Source: Anaspis maculata (lineage: Eukaryota > Arthropoda > Insecta > Coleoptera > Scraptiidae). Taken from it: 64,000 nucleotides of DNA. Of this stretch, positions 57,251 to 64,000 are shown one piece after another. The notes under the pieces were generated by a model, which worked only from the letters and a program-made list of their open reading frames with translations, did not search any database and was not told where the DNA came from. A program made the position numbers and the translations under genes. Where the stretch lies: the NCBI GenBank assembly GCA_949128115.1, contig OX421964.1, positions 53,608,601 to 53,672,600 on the forward strand. The letters are read 5' to 3'. Numbering within the stretch: position 1 is the first letter of the stretch; each line of letters begins with the position of its first letter.

Positions 57251-57900
57251 AACATTGTTCCGCGTACTTTAGGGGGTGAAACTTTGCACACGTATACCTT
57301 TCGGCATCATGAAGGGACTGTCAAAAGCTGATTCGGGCGAATTGATTCTAAAGGGCTCAAAAAAATAAAAGCTTGGAGAATTTTTCCTTCCCTACCGCAA
57401 TTAATTGAACATTGTTCCGCGTACTTTAGAGGGCTGAAACTTTGCACGCGTATACCTTTCAGCATCATAAAGGGACTGTCTAAAGCTGAATCGGGCGAAT
57501 TGATCCTAAAGGGCTCAAAAAAAATAAAAACTTGGAGAATTTTTCCTTCCCTACCGCAATTGATTGAACATTGTTCCGCGTACTTTAGAGGGCTGAAACT
57601 TAGCACACGTATACCTTTCGGCATCATGAAGGGACTGTCAAAAGCTGAATCGGGCGAATTGATCTTAAAGGGCCAAAAAAAAAACTTGGAGAATTTTTCC
57701 TTCCCTACCGCAAATTATTGAACATTGTTCCGCATACTTTAGGGGGCTAAAACTTTGCACACGTATAGCCTTCGGCATCATAAAGAGACTGTCGCACTGA
57801 TCAATTCGCCCGAATCAGCTTTTGACAGTCCCTTCATGATGCCGAAAGGTATACGTGTGCAAAGTTTCAGCCCCCTAAAGTAAGCGGAACAATGTTTAAA
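57251..57900. repeat. ~157-bp tandem array, four units plus an inverted fifth
   Basis: AACATTGTTCCGCGTAC starts at 57251, 57408, 57567 and 57721 (periods 157, 159, 154). Each unit carries CTTTGCACACGTATACC, GGCATCATGAAGGGACTGTC and GAGAATTTTTCCTTCCCTAC. At about 57793-57898 a partial unit is inverted. The units are very similar, so the amplification is recent relative to other repeats here. Confidence 0.9.
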
Positions 57901-58229
57901 GGGGAGTTCTAAAATGCAGGTCAGCCAAGCCTGCAGGTCAGCAGAAATCGTACCTATACCCCATTCACTTGCCTTGTGGAACACATACCTACCCACCCAT
58001 ATACCTTCTACGTCGGCAAAATATTCCTTGCAGGTTGGTATACAGGCCGTTGTTGTCACCTTCCTCGAGCACTTCCAGACAATTTTCGAGGTTCTCCAGG
58101 TCCTTGGACTTTTGCTGCTGGCGATCAAAGTGGGAAAATTTTGCAGGTCGGTAAGAATTCTTGCAGGTCGGCATAGGTACGTCAGCAATGCTAACGTCAG
58201 TGACCAAGTCCGGATCCGCACATCCACAA

Positions 58230-58570
58230 GGTAGCTACAGAGTTAGTGAATGCCGATCCCATGATGAGCGTCGAAGGTTGAGACCTCGGAATAAGTTGCA
58301 GCTACCGTGTCGGTACAATGACTATGAGATCAATTTCATCGAGGGAAATGTTCCAAGCACTTACGGAGAGACAACTGAAGGACGTCGTGATGCCGAAAAA
58401 TAGAGGTTAGTCATAAAAGAAGTGTTGACAGCTCTAGAGGATAACCATAGGTACATGGAACATGACTTCTTCATCAGAAATTAAGAATGCTACTGGAACC
58501 AAGTGGATGTTCAAGATCAAGAAATCAACGGACGGAAAGAGGATAGGTACAAGGCTAGACTCTGTCTGGA
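58230..58570 (+). pseudogene. Ty1/copia-like pol fragment (start of reverse transcriptase)
   Basis: The reading RYNDYEINFIEGN, then LVIKEVLTALEDNH, then NATGTKWMFKIKKSTDG and, after a one-base shift, RKEDRYKARLC matches the start of the copia-type reverse transcriptase. In copia the order is ...ALE.N.TW, KWVFKIK...DG...RYKARLVAKG. The fragment stops before the catalytic region, and frame changes near 58400 and 58540 show it is dead. Its position in the centre of element F indicates that it was captured or inserted there. Confidence 0.7.
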
Positions 58571-58984
58571 AAGTTGTCTGAAAGTGCTCGGAGAAGGTGA
58601 CAGCAACGGCCTGTGTGCCGACCTGCAAACTTTTCTCACCTTGATCGCCAGCAGCGAAAGTCCAAGGACCTGGAGGACCACGAAAATTGTCTAGAAGTGC
58701 TCGGAGAAAGTGACAGCAACGGCTTGTATGCCGACCTGCAAGAATTTTTGCCGACGTAGAAGGTATATGGGTGGGTAAGTATGTGTTCCACAAGGCAAGT
58801 GTATGGGGTATAGGTACGATTTCTGCTGACCTGCAAAATCGGCTGACCTGCATTTTAGTGACACCCATGTTTAAATGTAAAAGGTGCTAGCTTCACAGAC
58901 ACACAAGCTGGATGACCACGCCGCGCGGTCTCTGCGATGCGCTCAAAAGGTGCTGGCACCAAAAGGTGCTAGCTTCACACACGT

Positions 58985-60909
58985 TTTTCCGAGTCTCTTC
59001 GGCCGGGGACCATGGAGTACGTCATAGGCGATGTGCAGGGCGATAGGGCGCGATATGGCCTAGGACCACTGAGACCCTAGGTCTACGTACCGTACTGTAC
59101 GCCCAACGAAATATGGGTCACCTGACTCACCTGTCACCTGTGACTGTGAAGATTCTCTTTCACTCATAAGCATAGTGCGCTAATGCGCTACACTACCTAT
59201 TAATCTACCTCGCTCGCTCGTCGTGTATCACCATCTTTCGTTGCGCGCACAGTAGGTACCTACCTGCCACAGCTACCTACCCAATCCAGCATCACCACAG
59301 GACTCACAGTACTCACAACCTATAATTATGATAGGGCGTGGGCCACGAGGGTATGCAACCCGACCACTGGAGGAACTGGTGTTGCCCCCTGCCAGGCGTA
59401 GCAGAAGGTCATATGTCAATCTGCTACGTGACGTGAAAGTCAAATTACAACTGTCAACCTCAAATTGAAAATTTTGCATTTCTTGGGGAAATCGGAGGTA
59501 TTTGGTTGTTTTCGCTGCTTTTCCTCATGCTTTCACTGCTGGTAGATGATATTGATTGTAAATTATGTATTGTGTCTTCGTTTGGTCGAAGATTTTACGA
59601 AATCTGGAGTTGGGCATCAATTTTCAGTTTTGTGGAGCAACAAGTTGAGTTGAATCGTTGAGTGCTTCTCCTTCACGTTCGAATTTCGAAATGGAGCACC
59701 TGAGTGCCTACACCAACACATCTGTTCTTATCTTGCTGCAAATGCGGGTACCGTGAGAAAGTCGCTTTGTGGTGGCGTAGAGCGGAGACCTGTACAAATT
59801 CGTGATCGATCACTGCTCCATGAAGCTACTGGAGGACTTCCCCCAACCCCAAGGCTCACTGTTTCGATATCATGAGGCAGGCTAGGCCAGATACGAACTT
59901 CCCAAAGCTACTGTTACAAGACAACAGAGCTAAGAAGCTTTTACTGCATTTGCCTCGACAGGAATTACATGTTGGTGTGGACCAAGGCGGACCGGGCTCT
60001 GGCTGGAGAGCCACCACTAGCATTAATTGCTTAAAAAACATATTGCAGAACCAGACTGAAAACGAGGATGCAAACAGCGCACTGTGGCAAACTGTTGCAC
60101 GCCGAACATTTCTCAAAAGCTGAGCTGGCGGCACACTTGATCTTCCCAACCAACGATTTCTGGCAGACTGAGTAGAAAATATATGAAAGAGGCCAAGTGA
60201 TGTGCGCGTCGCACAATGAACAAAAGTGTGGTCCAGATGCTGATTGCATGATTATAGTGACTTTAGAATGCACAAACTTCAGGTTCGTGACAAACTTCTA
60301 CTGGGTCAGACCAACGATGGCAACTCTGCTCCTTGCCAAAAACCAGATGATCTAAATCGCCGCATCTGGTGCTGCCTAGTGCTCACATCACAACTGACAG
60401 CATCGGCTGGTCCAATTCCTCCAGAGCGTAGGACTTCCTTGAAGACCATGCTGCAGCTATCCACTGACTGCCCAGAAGGGCCATGTGGTCCGTCTTCAGA
60501 AATGCCAGATTAGCTTCTGCCAAGAGAAAACGGACTTCTTAAACATCCAGATAGGCTTTGGCCTTTCGAGAAAAAAAGAAAGCAAGTTGAATGTGTACCA
60601 GCAAGACTGCCTCCAGCATGCAGAGGGTCTGGAAGCTAGAGATATTGTGATAATTAATTATTGTTAAGTACGTACGTTATGTTTACGTTAAGATACATAT
60701 CGTAAAGTGGAATAATAAAATATATAAGTAACGCAGGACGAATTTGAGGTGCCGTCAATAACAAATGTATATTATTGTACATATTCAAATCAACCCCTTC
60801 CGCACGGGAAATGTGTTTTTGATCAAATAAAACGAAATTGTTACAATGTCGCTTTTTATTCCAACGGACACCGAGGTGCAGACTGTTCATTATATGCCGT
60901 TCGGGTTTT
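58985..60909. other. Unassigned DNA with a decayed coding stretch
   Basis: 59000-59480 is CG-richer, with GTAGGTACCTACC at 59251. The coding-like stretch at 59872-60520 is listed separately. 60640-60910 is AT-rich with no feature. Confidence 0.4.
59872..60520 (+). pseudogene. Decayed coding sequence of uncertain family
   Basis: Three long pieces in different frames follow one another: 59872-60123 (83 codons), a frame from about 60122 broken by one stop (HLIFPTNDFW... PDADCMIIVTLEC... LLLAKNQMI) to 60356, and 60244-60513 (DLNRRIWC...IPPERRTSLKTML). The DADxxI and LPP-like segments recall the part that precedes the CXC domain in the insect protein family seen at 52555. This rests on short motifs remembered, not on an alignment. 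It could instead be an unrelated gene relic. Confidence 0.25.
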
Positions 60910-60911
60910 AA

Positions 60912-61062
60912 ATTCAGTAGAATGACTTTGGAGCAAAAATAAAGTGACAAGCTGGGGGGCTAGGGCTTGGGCTGTGGGACCTGCAAAGTTTTGGTGCGAA
61001 ACTATCAGCGGGCATCAGCCGTATCCTCCTAGATTTCCAGCTTGCCACTTTATTTTGCTCAA
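60912..61062. mobile_element. Foldback MITE, copy 2 (pair with 9408-9601)
   Basis: TTCAGTAGAATGACTTTGGA and AAATAAAGTGACAAGCTGG on the left face CCAGCTTGCCACTTTATTTT on the right. The loop has CTGCAAAGTTTTGGTGCGAA and CATCAGCCGTA as in the 9408 copy. The right end is cut short. Confidence 0.7.
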
Positions 61063-61084
61063 GTATATACATGATATATGAAAC

Positions 61085-61330
61085 TTGATTCCTCTCCGAA
61101 TGGGGGATGCCCCTTTGAGATATTCCCAAATCTATAGTACATTTAACGGGGGTTCCGAAATGAAGAAAATAATGGCCAAGCGCGGCAGTACTAAAGAGAT
61201 TGGAATGAGAATGCCTACTGTCCACTGCCCAGTGGCCCCTGTGAAGTTGAACTTCCTTAGATGGACAATAATTTATGGAGTTGCACTGCACGAGACAATA
61301 CGCGCGTGAATGCACTGTGTTGGTAACTTA
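61085..61330. repeat. Direct repeat, copy 1 (pair with 62262-62470)
   Basis: GGGGGATGCCCCTTTGAGAT, ACGGGGGTTCCG, GCGCGGCAGTACTAAAGAG and GGACAATAATTTATGGAGTT follow in the same order in both copies. Copy 2 lacks about 40 bases. Confidence 0.85.
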
Positions 61331-61425
61331 TCTATTTCCTGTATGTATCTTCTTCATACACGCTTGCTGTTCAAGTGAGAATGAGCCATGATGAGGGCGG
61401 ACACCAACTACTCAGTGACTTTCAT

Positions 61426-61905
61426 TCCATTTTCTTCAGTACAGCCACGCTTGGCCATCATTTTCTTCAATGACCACCGCTACCTAGCAGCATCAGCGAG
61501 GAGTCGCCATGCCAGCATGCCCAACCATGCTTGAGACGATGTCTCTTGTCACCACTTTTCACGTTTAATTCATTAGAGAGGGGTCGTGCAGGTTTATTTT
61601 TTCAAGAGATTACTTTTGTTAGCAAGGAATACGCCAGATTATATTGTTTGACTGGAAACAGGAAACAGGTCTAGTAAAGACTTGAGTTTGCTAATATTCA
61701 AAAACTGTTTGAATTGGTTGAAGAAAATACTGATAATAATGCCAGAACAGCAGTATCCCAAGATGTGCTATAGGCGACTGAGACAACTTAAAAACAATGA
61801 CATGGCAGATTTATTTGGAAACTGAAGGTGGGGGAGATGTTTTATTACAATAGGAGAAGAATAATTATGTGAAACAACCGTACGTTCGGAAAGTTACCAG
61901 GCCGC
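61426..61905. repeat. Left arm of a large inverted repeat (pair with 63183-63660)
   Basis: In order it carries CCATTTTCTTCAGTACAGCC, AGCATCAGCGAGGAGTCGCC, ATGCTTGAGACGATGT, CACGTTTAAT, GGTGGGGGAGATGTTTTATT and ACCGTACGTTCGGAAAG. All reappear inverted in 63183-63660. The interval between the arms is about 1.28 kb. Confidence 0.85.
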
Positions 61906-62312
61906 AAGATCGCTGTACTTTGCTAGAGGCTAGAGTACAGTCCGTCCTCCAGTATGGCGTGCTTTTCTGGGGTACATCGGCGGAGGTCGGAAGAGTCTTC
62001 GGTCTACAAAAACAGGCGGTCAGAGCGTTGGTAGGAGTGAAGAGCAGAACAAGTTGTAGGGAACTCTTTAAAGAGTACAGAATACTTACCCTGAGTAGTC
62101 TTTTCATTCGCAATACTCTCAGGATACGTCCACCAAAACCTTTTTTTTTGCAAAAAATGGCGACCGGCATGGATACGAGACCAGGGGAAGAGAAAACTTC
62201 GCTACACCGTTCTGCCGCACAAATAATACGAGAGGACTTCGCTACTGGGGTCCCGAAATTCGATTCCTCTCCTACTGGGGGATGCCCCTTTGAGATATTT
62301 CCAAATCTATAG
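61869..62312 (+). pseudogene. Non-LTR retrotransposon reverse-transcriptase C-terminal relic
   Basis: In the 147-codon frame, SVLQYGVLFWGTSAEVGRVF and LQKQAVRALVGVKSRTSCRE followed by LFKEYRILTLSSLFI match the region after the catalytic core in LINE reverse transcriptases (typical order: LQYGI..WG, QKK.VR...G, SCR..F....IL.L..LYI). The catalytic motifs are absent upstream because the frame begins inside a repeat boundary (GTTCGGAAAG). The tail runs into the direct repeat at 62262, so the frame end is not native. It is a truncated fragment, a different clade from the jockey-like relic at 53167. Confidence 0.7.
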
Positions 62313-62470
62313 TACATTTTACGGGGGTTCCGGAATGAAGAAAATAATGGTCAAGCGCGGCAGTACTAAAGAGATTAGAATGTGAAGTTGAACTTCCTTA
62401 GATGGACAATAATTTATGGAGTTGCACTGCACGAGACAAGACGCGCGTGAATGCACTGTGTTGGGTAACT
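62262..62470. repeat. Direct repeat, copy 2 (pair with 61085-61330)
   Basis: Same ordered words as copy 1, joined directly to the end of the reverse-transcriptase relic. It is followed at 62560-62655 by another copy of the start of the 61426 arm (in the same orientation). Confidence 0.85.
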
Positions 62471-62739
62471 TATCTATTTCCTGTATGTATCTTCTTCATA
62501 CACGCTAGCTGTTCAAGTGAGAATAAGCCACAGTGGGGGCGGACACTCAGTACTCAGTGACTTTCATTCCATTTTCTTCAGTACAGCCACGCTTGGCCAT
62601 CATTTTCTTCAATGACCACCGCTACCTAACAGCATCAGCGAGGAGTCGCCATGCAGCGGTACTCCAGTGGGGGAGATGTTTTATTACAATAGAAGAAGAA
62701 TAATTATGTAAAACAACCGTACGTTCGGAAAGCTAAGGG

Positions 62740-63185
62740 ACAGTGTTGGGATTGTTCAAAAATTCAGGGACAGATTTTTTTGGCCACAAGTTTATCGCAT
62801 GTTTGTACAGTCGGACGGGCCTCAAAAGTACCTCAGGTCGCTGGAACCCACTGTCAGGATCAGATTGATAGCTCATATTCAACAGGTGCTACGGGGAAGT
62901 AGGGGTACGGCTTACATGGATTGATCTAAGGGATTTGTACTGTTTGTACTGTATAGTCTGGCGTATTCCTTATCGCCAGCGAAAGTAATATATCTCTTTA
63001 AAAAGTAAACCTGCACCCTGCTATCTAAATTAAACGTGAGAAGTGGTCGATAAGAGACAATAAGACATCGTCTCAAGCATATGGTTGGCCGGTAGACTTG
63101 TGAATACCTGCCGAAAAATGCCCGTACGAGGTCTTCTTAAAAAAAATCTGTCCCTGAATTTATGAACAACCCCTGCACTGCCCCT
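62740..63185. repeat. Inner inverted repeat ending in ATTCAGGGACAGATTTTTTT
   Basis: ATTCAGGGACAGATTTTTTT at about 62762 is matched by AAAAAAAATCTGTCCCTGAA at about 63140. The GTTCGGAAAG words lie just outside on both sides. It is nested inside the larger inverted repeat. A further copy of the 63470 block (AAAAAGTAAACCTGCACCC) occurs at 63000. Confidence 0.75.
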
Positions 63186-63660
63186 TACTTTCCGAACGTA
63201 TGGTTGTTTCACATAATTATGCTTCTCCTATATTGTAATAAAACATCTCCCCCACCTGCAGTTCCCAAATAAATCTGCCATAGGCATCATTCTTTTCAAG
63301 TTATTCTCTCATCAGTCGCCCCATAACACATCCTGGGATACCGCTGCTCTGCCATTATCAGTGTTTTCTTATCTTCCAATTCAAACATTTGTTGAATATC
63401 ATCTCGTCTTACTACACAATCTGACGTATTCCTTGCCAGCGAAAATATCGAAATCTCGAATATCTCTTGAAAAAGTAAACCTGCACCCTATCTAAATTAA
63501 ACGTGAGAAGTGGTCGACAAGAGATAATAACACATCGTCTCAAGCATGGTTGGGCGTGTTGCAGTTGCATGGCGACTCCTCGCTGATGCTGCTAGGTTAG
63601 CGGTGGTCATTGAAGAAAATGATAGTCAAGCGTGGCGGTACCTACTAAAGAAAATGGAAT
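63183..63660. repeat. Right arm of a large inverted repeat
   Basis: Reverse-complement partner of 61426-61905, with mismatches and a few indels. See the left arm for shared landmarks. Confidence 0.85.
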
Positions 63661-64000
63661 GAAAATCGCTGGGTAGAGAGTGTCCCCCACTGTATAGCTA
63701 ATTCTCACTGAAACAGCAAGAAAAACTGAAGAGTTCAGTGCAAGATAGCCAGGTCAAGTCCTTTTTGGGATAATATAGTGCAGTCACTTGGTTGAAAAAT
63801 CCTATAAATTTCGAGAAAATTAGTAGAAGGCTGGAAATTTACCTACAACATTAACAAGCGACACTATGGTCTATGTGCGAGACACGTAGTGGCGAGTGGA
63901 ACATGAGCGTCTTGCTGTTTCAGTGAGAATTAGCTATACAGTGGGGGACACTCTCTACCCAGCGATTTTCATTCCATTTTCTTTTGTAGGTACCGCCACG
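63634..64000. repeat. Inverted repeat cut by the window edge
   Basis: CGTGGCGGTACCTAC...CCCCCACTGTATAGCTAATT at 63634-63707 returns in reverse complement from about 63931 to the last base. The arm is at least 70 bp and almost identical; the loop is about 225 bp. The right arm probably continues past the window. Confidence 0.85.

Larger units (their letters stand above)
57138..58984. mobile_element. Composite foldback element F with ~118-bp terminal inverted repeats
   Basis: ACGTGTGTGAGGCTAGCACC at 57138 pairs with the complement ending at 58984. The terminal repeats (57138-57256 and 58867-58984) share GCATCGCAGAGACCGCGCGG and TCATCCAGCTTGTGTGTCTG. Inside come a ~157-bp tandem array (57251-57900), a second inverted repeat (about 57910-58195 against 58560-58858, with GGACCTGGAGGACC-type and CCACCCATATACCTTCTACG words), and between them a copia-like pol fragment. 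The structure is a non-autonomous element that has collected other sequence. Confidence 0.8.

Noticed and set aside
1..64000. CRISPR array or bacterial operon
   Set aside because: The tandem repeats have 118-157-bp units without unique spacers, and there are no bacterial genes, ribosome-binding sites or operon spacing.

Overview
The window looks like non-genic, repeat-dominated nuclear DNA from an insect or another arthropod. It has no bacterial gene density. AT-rich unique sequence is interrupted by a Tc1-type transposon, decayed jockey-like and copia-like retroelements, tRNA-derived SINEs with target-site duplications, TA-flanked MITEs and many long foldback elements. The scattered palindromic word GTAGGTACCTAC and the mix of element types suggest an insect, perhaps hemipteran, but the species cannot be read from the sequence.

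Layout. 0-5.7 kb: a 5'-truncated SINE (1128-1426), a small palindromic MITE (3541-3672) and a complete Tc1-like transposon with an intact 340-aa DD34E transposase (4139-5684). 5.7-16.4 kb: unique DNA, a small foldback (9408-9601), a 0.75 kb foldback (10095-10849), two blocks of a ~120 bp tandem repeat (13.1-13.6 and 14.4-14.6 kb) and a full SINE (16001-16368). 16.4-30 kb: unassigned DNA, a 2 kb palindrome (20490-22524), a smaller one (22972-23885), a 1.3 kb element with degenerate terminal repeats (25068-26345), two MITEs related to the one at 3.5 kb, and a 1.3 kb palindrome (28710-29988). 30-34 kb: a broken Tc1-like transposase and, beside it, a ~118 bp tandem array whose units each carry CAAGATGGCGGC. 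34-43 kb: MITEs, unassigned DNA and a 0.6 kb foldback. 44.1-47.9 kb: two long palindromes back to back, the first a second copy of the 20 kb family and hit by a SINE. 51.0-55.8 kb: a 1.2 kb palindrome, a cysteine-rich CXC-domain coding fragment between direct repeats, a jockey-like reverse-transcriptase relic and a 1.6 kb palindrome. 57.1-59.0 kb: an element with ~118 bp terminal inverted repeats, an internal tandem array and a copia-like pol fragment. 61-64 kb: a nest of direct and inverted repeats around a non-LTR retroelement relic, running off the window edge.

The main message is structural. About 14 kb of 64 kb sits in ten foldback or inverted-repeat elements of 0.6-2.3 kb, several with a loop that is short relative to the arms. 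If transcribed they would form long hairpin RNAs, and as DNA they could extrude cruciforms. Apart from the Tc1 transposase, the only coding sequence recognised with some confidence is the CXC-domain fragment at 52555-52893. No complete host gene is visible. Arm matches were judged by eye, so arm boundaries are approximate.
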